Shown in pieces: positions 1 through 10,000 of a stretch of 38,898 bases of DNA (the first letter of the stretch is position 1; each line of letters starts with the position of its first letter). A model generated the notes under the pieces. The model searched no databases. It saw nothing but the letters and a program-made list of their open reading frames with translations, and was not told the DNA's origin. This DNA is from a virus, in the IMG/VR virus record IMGVR_UViG_3300042566_000986, positions 1 to 38,898 of that record. One strand, 5' to 3'. The position numbers were made by a program, and so were the translations under genes.

Positions 1-578
1 CCACTATATATGGGTGCTGCGGTTGTTGTAGTTGTTGTAGTTGTTGTAGTTACTGTTATTGGTCCTTCAAATATATACATACCAGTTGATTCTTCATAGC
101 AACTACCATCACATAATGAACTAAAGTTACAATTTAGATATCGTTTATCATAAAATCTTCGATATCCTGTTGGAAATCCTGCAAAGATTCTTACATTAGT
201 AATTGTGTCAGGATAATAACCACCACCAACATCTTGTACATCGTTTAAAAGGAATTTTATTCCAAAATCAACATCGTAACCTAAACTTATTGGATTTCCA
301 AATTGGTCTAACAATGTTATAGTAAAATCGGTATAAAAATCTCCAGCATAGCAACCAGCTTCAGCACCAGTAGATAGACTACTGCTATATGATGTATATA
401 CAGGTGTTATACTTAATCCATAAAATTCAGAAAATTGTAAATCGTTAGTTCCACTTGTATTATAAGAAACACTATAAGCAGTACCAGCAGTTGCCAAATT
501 AATTTGAGTACCAGATGCTATTCCTCTATCGGTGTTCATATTATCCATTGAAATTTGTCCTGATGCTGGTAGTGCCAT
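1..578 (-). CDS. Phage tail/structural protein, partial (C-terminal end outside window)
   Basis: Open reading frame of 192 visible codons that runs off the left edge. It begins MALPASGQISMDNMNTDRG; an opening of the type 'LPxSGxISMxDI' is common at the start of tail-fibre-associated proteins of T4-like and marine phages. A cysteine-containing middle (CYAGDF, LNCNFSSLCDGSCYEE) is followed near the edge by a run of about ten threonines and AAP, a typical linker before another domain. The ATG shares one base with the stop of the 2056-residue fibre upstream (TAATG), so the two are probably translationally coupled. An accessory receptor-binding or fibre-assembly protein would fit the position, but the function is inferred from context only. 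No promoter of its own is seen. Confidence 0.75.
   Translation of the reverse strand, partial: MALPASGQISMDNMNTDRGIASGTQINLATAGTAYSVSYNTSGTNDLQFSEFYGLSITPVYTSYSSSLSTGAEAGCYAGDFYTDFTITLLDQFGNPISLGYDVDFGIKFLLNDVQDVGGGYYPDTITNVRIFAGFPTGYRRFYDKRYLNCNFSSLCDGSCYEESTGMYIFEGPITVTTTTTTTTTTAAPIYS
22..51. repeat. 9-bp tandem repeat GTTGTTGTA, about 3.3 copies
   Basis: Three exact head-to-tail copies of GTTGTTGTA (22-30, 31-39, 40-48) plus GTT. On the coding strand it encodes the poly-threonine linker of the partial tail protein. The unit is a multiple of three, so changes in copy number would alter linker length without breaking the frame. Confidence 0.85.
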
Positions 579-3500
579 TATTTATTTCTTTTTAATTCTT
601 CAATTTCCGCTTTCAATTCTTTTATTGCCTCAACTAATACAGGTACTAATTTGGAGTAATCAATTGTTAAATAGTTTTCTCCAGATTTAGATTCGGGTGG
701 TGTATCGGTTTTAGTTTCATTTGGTAAATATACCTTCATATCAAATGGTGCTAGTGATACAATATTAGGAAATACATTTTGTACTTCTTGCGCAGATAAA
801 CCCAATTGAGTTTTATCATCGGTATATCCAAATGAATTTGCTAACTCATTATTTGTATAGTAAAATCCGTTTAATTGTGATATCTTATCAATTGCGTTAG
901 TAATATTACCCAATTTTGTTTTTAATCTTTCATCAGAGTAATAAGCAGTAATATTTCCAGTTGCGGTAATTGCACCATTTACAGTTAATCCAGTTGCACC
1001 AAATGAACTTAATATGGTACCCGATGGAGTACCACCACCATCAGTAAATGCAATGAATGATGTATATGTACCCACAATACCAGCAACTGCTCCCAAATCG
1101 AATCGTGAATATCCTGCTAATGTCATAGCATTGGTATCAATTGCAATTGTATAATTTCCTCGAGCAGTACCAAAATAGGCCGATGAAGCTAACACATCAC
1201 TCACATCAATAACATCTGCATTTACAGCGCCTGTTGATGATATTCTGAAATTTTTTGATGAAATCCATCCCTCTGATGATATTGTTACACTACCTGCCGC
1301 TGCGGTATAAGCACCATTAGTACCCTTTGTTCCACTAAAAATTGAATTGGAATCTATAGTCCATCCACCAATACTTCCACCGGTTGAAGTTATATTACCA
1401 CTTACACTTAAATTACCACCAGTAAATGTTAATTTATCACCTAACGAAAATCTATTATTACTATCTACATAAAATGAAGTATTTGAATCACCATAAATAC
1501 CATATGCACCACTACCAATCCATATTCTACGATAATTATCAGCTGCTCCATCGGCTATATTTCTAGCATCTAAATAAATTGATGCAGCTGTATCATCGCC
1601 AACCCTAAATAATTTTTGTATATATCCAGCAGTTCCAGCAATTACCGGTGCAGATATAAAATTGTTTGTAATGAATGTAGTTGTACCAATATTGTAAGTA
1701 CCGGCGGCCAATGCGTTTACAGTTGTCAATGCCGATGATAACGCAGTTGCTGCCGATTGAGATGCATATGTTTGTGTTGCCGCATCACCTCCAGTTACCG
1801 TTATCGCACCACTAATATCCAAAGTACTGCCATTCCATCTTAAATAATTACCACCACTTCCTCTTAATGAAAAACGTGGTTCGTATGTTGCACCATTGTA
1901 CATACCAGCAAATATACCAATCTTATCATATCCAATTATAGTAGGGTGTGTAGATGGGTCATATTGAATTCCGTTTCCACCAACAGTTCCGTTTTGTCCA
2001 ATTGCCATATAAGGGTCATCTCTACCCCCAGCTAATACAATGTTTGCAAAAGGACTACCAGCATTGTTACCAATATTAATTGTATTTTTAACAAATGATT
2101 CATCGAATATTGCAATCTTAGCTGCCACAAAGAATTCTTGGTCACCTAAGTATTGCCACCATGCACTATCAACAGGTGATGGTGAGTAAACAGGTTCATG
2201 ATATCCAGTTGCGGTACCTGGTCCACTACCACTAATTGCCGCATAATATCTAGTGTTACCACCAGAGTTACCAGGGTCAGGCCAAATTACCGCATCTCTA
2301 CGATAGTTTGTTGTTTCAACCGAACCTATGTAATTAGTAGTTTGATTCCACACACCTCTCATTACAATACCAGGTCCAGTGTCTCCTTCGTATTGAATTG
2401 CAATTGATTGTGTTTTAAAAGTTATTTGTTTTCCGTTTTCAAAATTAATTCTATAAACAATCTGTCCCGTTGGATTTCCAATCGGATTTACCCATCCTGC
2501 TAAATTACTAATAGTTGCGTTAGTACTACCATTCAATACACTACCACTAACTTTACTATCACCCAAAACTATATGATTTGATTTAGAATGAATAGTTACC
2601 TGATACTCACCTAATGAACCTATATTATTTCCAAATGGGTCTTGTGATTGTGCACTAAAACCAGATGGTCTATGTGTTAGAGCTTCTCCACCTTTTGTTG
2701 CCGTTATTACTGCAGATGTATTAGCTATTTCCAACTCACCAGAAACTTTATAAACAATAGAAGTGTTTTCGGGATTTACAACTGCGTTATATGCTTTAGT
2801 ACCATCCCCAACACCAGCAATTGTTACAGAGGCTTGTGCTCTAATTGGTGCCGATGCTGAATTACTACCATCTCTTAATGTTACTTTCCAAGTTGCAACT
2901 TCACCAACAGCAACTGCATCTTCAGGAGCTACATTTCTAGTTGCCGTAGTTTGTATTGGTGTTTGAGCTACATCATCTTTAAAAAATTGATAAAATCTAG
3001 AACCAGTTGTATTAAATGCAGTTGCAACTAATGTAATACCATCTGTTGGATTAACTACTTGCCCATCCGAATCATAAGTTATAGTATATGCAGTTGATGT
3101 TAAATTAATAGTTCTAGCAGCAGTTGCAGCCACATTCTTCGTTATAGTTTGAGTTCTATTAAATACTGATGATGTAAATCTATGACCAGGTCCCAATGAA
3201 TATGGAAATGCAATTATATTATAATTTACACTTGCCGATACATGTGGATAATTAAATAAACTAAATGATGCAGTTGCCGAATTAGTACCATTTCCCTGCA
3301 AAGTACTTATTGTAATATTTTGAGTAGGTGTACTACCAAATTTAAAAGTACCAGGTGTTTCTGCTGAATTACTATTAAATGTTAAAAATTTACTACCTTC
3401 TCTTAATTGAATTGTAGTTTGTGCGGGAGCTAAAGTTGATACAAAACCATTCTCATCGGCATTTAATGTAATATTAGTTGGAGTTATTATTACATCAATT

Positions 3501-6500
3501 GGTGGAGGTCCATCAACTGCTTTGGTATAGTTTTGAACAATACTTTGTGTGTAGATTGATGATGTATAGTACGGATGTATAATCAATGGATATGTTATAC
3601 TACCACTTAAATCAGTAAGATTTGAAGATTGAGATACAATTAATGATGCAGTATATGGTATCCCAAATGATGATGTAAAGTGTACATTACCAGGTGTGAT
3701 ATTTTGTGAACTTATTGAGGATGATGCAATGTGGAATGTACCAGCTGCTCTACTTCCAGTAAATATCAAATATCTACTACCTTGTTTTAATTTAATATCA
3801 GTTATAGATGGTTTGTAATCTAAAACAGTACCTTCTGCATTTGAGTTTAAGGTTACATTGGTAGGTACTACTTCAAATACAATACTCTCATCACCCGGCT
3901 TTCCTTCAGGTACAATTGTAAATGTCTTATCCAAACTTATAGATGATGATGTATAATCTTCGGTATAAGTTAATGTTACGGTTAATGTTTTACTTTGTGA
4001 TAATGGTGAGTATATATGATTAGAAACTGCTCTTGATGGTATTTCTCTTTTCTTTTCATCAATTGCTACTACTGAAATATTTGGATGAAATTTACCAGTT
4101 ACATAATACATCCAATATTCCGGCTCAAAATCTATGTTTAAAGACATTGATGGGAACACCTCAAATGATGCGGTAAATGGTTCTACGTTAGTTCCTCTTT
4201 TATAAAATGAACCCGTAACACTTGCCGATACAGGTGTAAATATTGTTTGAGTTCTTGGATTGATAGTAAACGTATCCGTATTATATACCATAAATCCAGA
4301 ATCCAAACCATCTTGCAAATCCTCTAAATTTATAGATGTCAATACAGATGCGGATGCTATAAAAGCAGGTTGTTGTGTTATTGAACCAGACGATAATATA
4401 TAAACTACTCTTACTTTATTTATAGAATCTCTATTGAATATTGCATTGTAGTTTATTTGTTTACTACCCAATTCCCCAACAGATAATCCTTTAATATAAT
4501 TTTGATTGACTGCTTTTTGTAAATTGATAAACCTTTCAGGTTCGTTCAATGGGTCTAACGATGCTGACAATACGTGAAGTTGATAAGTAGGCCAGCCTTT
4601 TGGTTTTCCAATTGTATCATTTAAAATAATCTCATTTATACCATCAATTCTAACCGCTTGAATTTCCAAAGAAGCAGTACTACTATTTCTGATTTGAGTT
4701 CCTCTATAAGGTCTAATAATATAGTTTACACCACCAAATCCATCTAATACTTTTGTTATAATAATAGTATCAGTAAATCCTTCCACTTCACCGGTTATTT
4801 CTAAATATTGTACATTTTTATCACTTCTACTACCAGTAAAATTTCCAACAGTTAATACTACATTATCAGGATTTGTTTGATTTAAAACACCAGGATACTG
4901 CCCACCTGCATATTGTAAAGCCGTATGAGTACTTCCATCATAATCAAATGATTGAGATGTGTATCGTACAGAACCAGTTAATAAAGTTTTTACAACTTGA
5001 ATGTTTATAGAAGTTGGGGGAACTGGATTTGAACCAGAATCAAATTGAAAATATAAAGATGATGGTAGTAATTGTAAACCTTTTCTAATTGTTTGTAAAT
5101 TACCTCCGTTAAATGTTTTTGTTTCTTCTACATTTACAGGTATATAGTTGTTATTAATATCATAGAATTCAAAACGATATATAAATGTTTCCTCCGGTAA
5201 TGTTCTTGGAACTGATTGTATAAATGTTATTTCATCGGGTGAAAATGAACTTTCTTGAGATGCTTTTAAACTAACATCAGACACATACCAATCGTTTCCA
5301 CTAACTTCAAAATACAAACTAGCAGTTGCCATTTGTTGGGCAATTATATTTTTAGTTACAGTTGATTTTTGTAAAACTGCCGTTTGTGCTGGTACAGCTA
5401 TTATTTGTTGTTCTACTTGTACTTTACCGTTTGTACCATCTCTAGAACCACTTAAAAATGCTTTAATATAACCATTACCAGTTGATGTTTCACTTCTAAC
5501 TTTAAAATCCAAAGTATATTCAACATCTTCGGTAATTGATATTGATTTTGATGTATGGAATTTGTAAACCGAAGAATTACTATTTAATTTAACCGAATTA
5601 TATAAATAACTTTGATTAAATGTTGCTGTTAAATTATTAGAAGATGTTACCCAATAATCTTTAATAATATCCGATGTAAATATTCCGTAGTTTTCTTGAT
5701 TTTTAGTTGGTATATCCAAATCCAAAAGTAATTCATTTGCTTCCAATTGAATTTCTTGAATAAATTGAAAGTCGGATAAGTCTGATTGCGATTTTCTAAA
5801 TACTTTAACTCTAGCAACATCTCCTACAAATGATGTTAAATCAGTAAGACTTATTTTTGCAAATGAACCAGTTAATGCAGTTGCTAAATCATTAACACCT
5901 TCTAAATAATTAAAAGTTGTAGTATATGGTGCACTTACAAATGGCTGAACCAATCCATTGGAATCTGTGTATGGATTTGTTACAACTAATTGAGTTTTAT
6001 TTATTATATCATCTGCAGTTGTTGTATATCCCAATGATGGTACACTTATAGTATTTCCAACAACCGAACTACTCCAAGCATTATATACACCATTATCGGT
6101 TATAGTTAATAAATAGGATGTTGGTAAACTATATTCGGATAATGGTTGATTTTCTAATGGTGCTAATGGAATACCACTAACAGTACCATTATTTGTTTTT
6201 TGAGCAACTACATTTGAATATAATGGTTTTATTAATTCTGTAATTGATACTTGAGGTCTTTTATAAAATCTAACTCTATCTTCGTTTGCTATTAAACGAT
6301 TTACTTTAAATTCTTTTTGCCATTTTACATTATAAATACCTTTCCATTCTTCTGGTATTGGTTGTACATTTCCTTCACTATCTATATAAGTTTTTAATTC
6401 TCCTAATATAGTTATGTTGGCAATACCAATTGGAGTATCCTCATAAATGTAAACAGCTACTAATTTAGATAGTCCTTCATAATATTCAGGTATACCATCA

Positions 6501-6748
6501 CCTGGTTCATAATAAATTGGATTACCATTTACATCTATTATTTCTATTTTTATTTCAGTAGATTCTAATAAATGTTCAGAACCTTCAATAAGAAATCCGT
6601 TTTTACCACCTGTAAATGTATCTTTAAATTCAGATATTCTAAAATATATTGATGATGGTAACTGGTCTGTGACAAAAGTACCATATTCAGTTAATTGTGG
6701 CTGTAAATTTGTTGTTTGGTTACTAGCGTATTTTTTAATTCTTGCCAT
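578..6748 (-). CDS. Long tail fibre / receptor-binding protein with S74 chaperone domain
   Basis: 2056 residues. The C-terminal ~125 residues are an intramolecular chaperone of endosialidase (peptidase S74): SDERLK near residue 1934 supplies the Ser and Lys (spaced five apart) known as the self-cleavage dyad in this family. The downstream part (NAIDKISQLNGFYY..., LGLSAQEVQNVFPN) matches the family. In other phages this domain trimerises the fibre and then cuts itself off. Before it come GGWTI-type beta-rich repeats (about 1650-1900). Around residues 965 and 1085 two related Ig-like modules begin (PTNVTLNSNAEG and PTNITLNADENG). The N-terminal ~900 residues are beta-rich and unassigned. A late-type motif lies 22 bases before the ATG and the leader has no Shine-Dalgarno. 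Role: host recognition at the distal tail. S74 call firm, the rest inferred. Confidence 0.9.
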   Translation of the reverse strand: MARIKKYASNQTTNLQPQLTEYGTFVTDQLPSSIYFRISEFKDTFTGGKNGFLIEGSEHLLESTEIKIEIIDVNGNPIYYEPGDGIPEYYEGLSKLVAVYIYEDTPIGIANITILGELKTYIDSEGNVQPIPEEWKGIYNVKWQKEFKVNRLIANEDRVRFYKRPQVSITELIKPLYSNVVAQKTNNGTVSGIPLAPLENQPLSEYSLPTSYLLTITDNGVYNAWSSSVVGNTISVPSLGYTTTADDIINKTQLVVTNPYTDSNGLVQPFVSAPYTTTFNYLEGVNDLATALTGSFAKISLTDLTSFVGDVARVKVFRKSQSDLSDFQFIQEIQLEANELLLDLDIPTKNQENYGIFTSDIIKDYWVTSSNNLTATFNQSYLYNSVKLNSNSSVYKFHTSKSISITEDVEYTLDFKVRSETSTGNGYIKAFLSGSRDGTNGKVQVEQQIIAVPAQTAVLQKSTVTKNIIAQQMATASLYFEVSGNDWYVSDVSLKASQESSFSPDEITFIQSVPRTLPEETFIYRFEFYDINNNYIPVNVEETKTFNGGNLQTIRKGLQLLPSSLYFQFDSGSNPVPPTSINIQVVKTLLTGSVRYTSQSFDYDGSTHTALQYAGGQYPGVLNQTNPDNVVLTVGNFTGSRSDKNVQYLEITGEVEGFTDTIIITKVLDGFGGVNYIIRPYRGTQIRNSSTASLEIQAVRIDGINEIILNDTIGKPKGWPTYQLHVLSASLDPLNEPERFINLQKAVNQNYIKGLSVGELGSKQINYNAIFNRDSINKVRVVYILSSGSITQQPAFIASASVLTSINLEDLQDGLDSGFMVYNTDTFTINPRTQTIFTPVSASVTGSFYKRGTNVEPFTASFEVFPSMSLNIDFEPEYWMYYVTGKFHPNISVVAIDEKKREIPSRAVSNHIYSPLSQSKTLTVTLTYTEDYTSSSISLDKTFTIVPEGKPGDESIVFEVVPTNVTLNSNAEGTVLDYKPSITDIKLKQGSRYLIFTGSRAAGTFHIASSSISSQNITPGNVHFTSSFGIPYTASLIVSQSSNLTDLSGSITYPLIIHPYYTSSIYTQSIVQNYTKAVDGPPPIDVIITPTNITLNADENGFVSTLAPAQTTIQLREGSKFLTFNSNSAETPGTFKFGSTPTQNITISTLQGNGTNSATASFSLFNYPHVSASVNYNIIAFPYSLGPGHRFTSSVFNRTQTITKNVAATAARTINLTSTAYTITYDSDGQVVNPTDGITLVATAFNTTGSRFYQFFKDDVAQTPIQTTATRNVAPEDAVAVGEVATWKVTLRDGSNSASAPIRAQASVTIAGVGDGTKAYNAVVNPENTSIVYKVSGELEIANTSAVITATKGGEALTHRPSGFSAQSQDPFGNNIGSLGEYQVTIHSKSNHIVLGDSKVSGSVLNGSTNATISNLAGWVNPIGNPTGQIVYRINFENGKQITFKTQSIAIQYEGDTGPGIVMRGVWNQTTNYIGSVETTNYRRDAVIWPDPGNSGGNTRYYAAISGSGPGTATGYHEPVYSPSPVDSAWWQYLGDQEFFVAAKIAIFDESFVKNTINIGNNAGSPFANIVLAGGRDDPYMAIGQNGTVGGNGIQYDPSTHPTIIGYDKIGIFAGMYNGATYEPRFSLRGSGGNYLRWNGSTLDISGAITVTGGDAATQTYASQSAATALSSALTTVNALAAGTYNIGTTTFITNNFISAPVIAGTAGYIQKLFRVGDDTAASIYLDARNIADGAADNYRRIWIGSGAYGIYGDSNTSFYVDSNNRFSLGDKLTFTGGNLSVSGNITSTGGSIGGWTIDSNSIFSGTKGTNGAYTAAAGSVTISSEGWISSKNFRISSTGAVNADVIDVSDVLASSAYFGTARGNYTIAIDTNAMTLAGYSRFDLGAVAGIVGTYTSFIAFTDGGGTPSGTILSSFGATGLTVNGAITATGNITAYYSDERLKTKLGNITNAIDKISQLNGFYYTNNELANSFGYTDDKTQLGLSAQEVQNVFPNIVSLAPFDMKVYLPNETKTDTPPESKSGENYLTIDYSKLVPVLVEAIKELKAEIEELKRNK

Positions 6749-6770
6749 TGAAATTTCTATTAGTTCTCAA

Positions 6771-6779
6771 TATAAATAT
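6771..6779 (-). promoter_or_regulatory. Late-promoter-like motif ATATTTATA for the tail fibre operon
   Basis: Coding strand reads AATATTTATA and then 22 bases to the fibre ATG. It lies in the 102-base divergent gap between the fibre and the plus-strand small gene. Same motif and spacing class as nine other sites in this window. Confidence 0.65.
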
Positions 6780-6787
6780 TACGATAA

Positions 6788-6796
6788 ATATTTATG
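6788..6796 (+). promoter_or_regulatory. Possible plus-strand copy of the late-like motif (ATATTTATG)
   Basis: One mismatch from ATATTTATA, on the plus strand, 54 bases before the ATG of the small plus-strand gene at 6851. The spacing is twice that of the minus-strand sites, so this is weak. It sits in ATAAATATTTAT, which is itself a palindrome. Confidence 0.25.
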
Positions 6797-6850
6797 TTAA
6801 TACTTATCTAAAGAAATATAAATAAAATTAAAGAAAGTTAAATAATCGTT

Positions 6851-7018
6851 ATGAAAAAATATGCAATGATACAAATTGATGCAGAAGTACATCTTATGTT
6901 AAAAGAATTTTGTAAAGATAAAGGTTATAAATTAAATGGTTTAGTTGAAGCTTTGATAAAAGAAAAAGTATTACCAAAACCTCAACCAAAAAATATATTA
7001 CCTTCTGTTAAAAATTAA
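6851..7018 (+). CDS. Small ribbon-helix-helix-like protein, 55 aa
   Basis: ATG at 6851, TAA at 7016-7018. It opens MKKYAMIQIDAEVHLMLKEF and continues with a basic, glycine-containing turn and a second helix (LNGLVEALIKEKV). A short beta strand followed by two amphipathic helices is the pattern of Arc/CopG/MetJ-type ribbon-helix-helix DNA binders, in which the first strand contacts DNA. The tail is lysine/proline-rich. It is one of only two plus-strand genes here. Its 3' end overlaps the stop end of the SbcDC-like gene by 11 bases in a convergent arrangement. A transcriptional regulator is a reasonable inference; no partner toxin is adjacent. The short length leaves room for doubt about the fold. 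Confidence 0.65.
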   Translation: MKKYAMIQIDAEVHLMLKEFCKDKGYKLNGLVEALIKEKVLPKPQPKNILPSVKN

Positions 7019-10000
7019 TCTTACTAAACCCATTATCTTTTTTGATTTCAATTAAACCATCTACAATATCTCTCATTTGTTCTAAATGCGAAATCATCCA
7101 AATGAAATCAAATTGAGTTTTGAGATATTGCATCATCATAAATAGGGATGACAGGTTATCACTATCTAACGTACCAAATCCCTCATCGATTACTAAGAAG
7201 TTTGGACGAGGTAAGTTACATATGTTAATAAGTGCAACTCTAATTGCCAATCCACTAACAAACTTCTCCATACCACTACACATTTCCAATGCCCATTCCT
7301 GGTCATCGTAAACTATCTTAGCGTTGATGTTCTTACCATCCGTATCCATTACGATTCCAAAATCAACAACCTGTCCTAATATGTTGTTAATTTCCTCTTC
7401 GATTACAGGCAGAGCCTTAGTAATCAATTCGTATGGAATTCCATCTCTCTTAACCGCATCTAAATAAAATGTGTACAATTGATTCTTTGTTTCCAAATCC
7501 TTAACCTCCCCCATCTTAGCTTTCATATCTTTGATAAATGTGTTAATAGAACCGGTATCGGATGATAACTTTAAAAGTTTCTTTTTAGCACTTTCTATCT
7601 TACCCTCAATTTCTTTTTTAGATGTTGTTAGTTCTGATATTTTAGTTTGTATCTCTTTGTTTTTAGAAATGGTTTCCAAATTATCATTGTAACGTTGGAT
7701 ATCCCCCTCAACTCCTTCCAATTGATGTTGGAATAGTTGTAGTTGAGTTTCCATCTGCTCTAACTCCAATTTGGTACTATCGCATAATGTGTTACCTTTC
7801 TTTTGTTTTTCGGTTAAAGAAATCCACAAATCATATTGAGATTTAACATCCTTTAATGATTGTAGATTTTGAGTAATTGTTTTTGAACCTCTTTCCAATT
7901 CTTCCAATACAATCAACTGCTCCCCAACTATCTTTTCAGTTTCCTTTGCATCCTTTACGAATACGTTGTTCATACAAAAGTTACAATTAGGGTCATACTC
8001 ATGCTTTTCTAAATGAGATAACTTTTCTTTGTTGGCATCCAATGATATGTGTAACTTATCAATAGAGTGTAGTGATGATGTGTATGTGGATTGTAGAGTT
8101 GTAAATTTTGTGTACATATAATCAATTGCAGTATCATCATACAATTTACTTTCTTCAATACCCTCTCCAATTTGTTTTAATGCAGATTCATACTCTTCCA
8201 ACTTAGATGCCTTATCTGTCATCTTTTCAATCTGCTTCTCAATGTTTTGGTCTAAATTTGATTTTTTGGTATTCAAACTATCAATGTTTAAATTACCATC
8301 CATTGGAGTCAATTGTTGTGATAACTGGATAATTTCTTTTTCCAACTCACTCTTTTCAGTTTCCAACTCTTTAGATTCAGTATCCAATGTATCAAACTCT
8401 TCTTTCTTTTCTTTGAGTTCACTTTGTTTTTCTGCTAATTCGGAAGTAAAATCGGTCCTCTTAAAATTTCTAATAAGTGTTGTTACCTCTTTAATATCTT
8501 CACTAGCCGTTTCATATAATTTATCAAAGATAGTTAATCCCATAAATTGAGAAAGTAATTCCTTTCTTTCACTTTGAGATTTATCAATGAATAGGGCGTT
8601 GTTTCCTTGCAATGATAAGGCAGTTAGTACAAAATCTTCATACCTACCAACATATTGTTCAATGATGTTATTGGTATCTCTACGTTCCGTTCCATTTAGA
8701 ATTTCCGTACCATCACCATTCTCTTTCCAAAATTGTACATCTACCTTAACACTCTTACCTTTACTCACTGTCTTTGCTTCCCTTTGAATAAAGTACCTTA
8801 CCCCATCAATCTCAATCTCCAACTTACAACTAAAGGTATCCTTACGATTGTTTAGAATGTTTCCTGCTTTGAATGCTCTACTACACTTATCAAAAAGGCA
8901 GAATGATATTGCATCAAATAGTGAGGATTTACCAGCTGCGTTTGGTGCAAACAATCCCATCAATCCACCTACCTTATCAAAGTTAATTACATTATCCTCC
9001 CCATACGAAAACATATTACTGAATTCAAATCTTACAGGTTTCCAATGAATGTTTCTATGAATATCTTCCGTTACGATTCTACTATTTACATCTCTATTTA
9101 TCGTTTCTAAGCCCTTCAAATCCTCTTCGGTAGTATATGGCATCATTCGTTTAACATACTCCGATATGAGAGAGTTCTGGTGGTTAATATCCGATATATC
9201 TTCGAAGTCCAACTTACTACTTCTATTACCCGTCTTACTCTTTGAGAATGAGTCTGTCCGAATGATTGTGAAGTCATCTACGTTGTACTTCATCTTAATT
9301 TCCGTTACCACTCTTTTAGTATCCGCAGTATCGGTGTTGGATAACTTAACTCTCAATCGAGGTTTTAATGGCATATCCGTTACATCCGGCACAATACCAT
9401 TATCCACATTCATAGTGTAGTATCCGTATTCGTTTTGGATATCAACCTCTTCATAGTTTAGAGTATCCATATCCCAAACTACAAATCCGTGCTTATCTAA
9501 ACTCTCTCCAAAGTTTTGTTGTACCAATGAACCAGCATATACAATCTTACATCCAGCTTCCGATATGATTTCTTGTCTCTTATGAATATCACCTAATAGA
9601 GCCAAATCAAACCCATCAAATATCTCCGGCTTAAAGTGTCTACTACTTACCACATATCCTACATCGGTTGTGGATGTATCTAATGGTCCGTGAAATAGTG
9701 CAATCTTTTTGTTACCAAATAGTTTATCTGCTGTAATCCAATTATCTCTTTTATCAAAAATAGAGAATACTGAAAAATCAATTCCTCCAATTGAATATAC
9801 TTGCGTATCTCTAAGGTAATGAAAGTTTGGTAGATTCAATGCATCTACGATTGGAGTCAGAACATCCAATCTATCGGAGTTGTTCATATTACAATCGTGA
9901 TTTCCCGCAATAAGGATAGTTTCACAATGCTTAGAACACTCCGTAAATAACCAACTAATTTCTTTTAATAATTCAGGACTCATTTCCAATTTAGCATGGG

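Noticed and set aside
22-51. Short direct repeats resembling a CRISPR fragment
   Set aside because: The units are 9 bp with no spacers and encode a threonine linker in frame.
6851-7018. Reading the RHH-like gene as an antitoxin
   Set aside because: No toxin-like gene is adjacent. The neighbours are the tail fibre and SbcDC.
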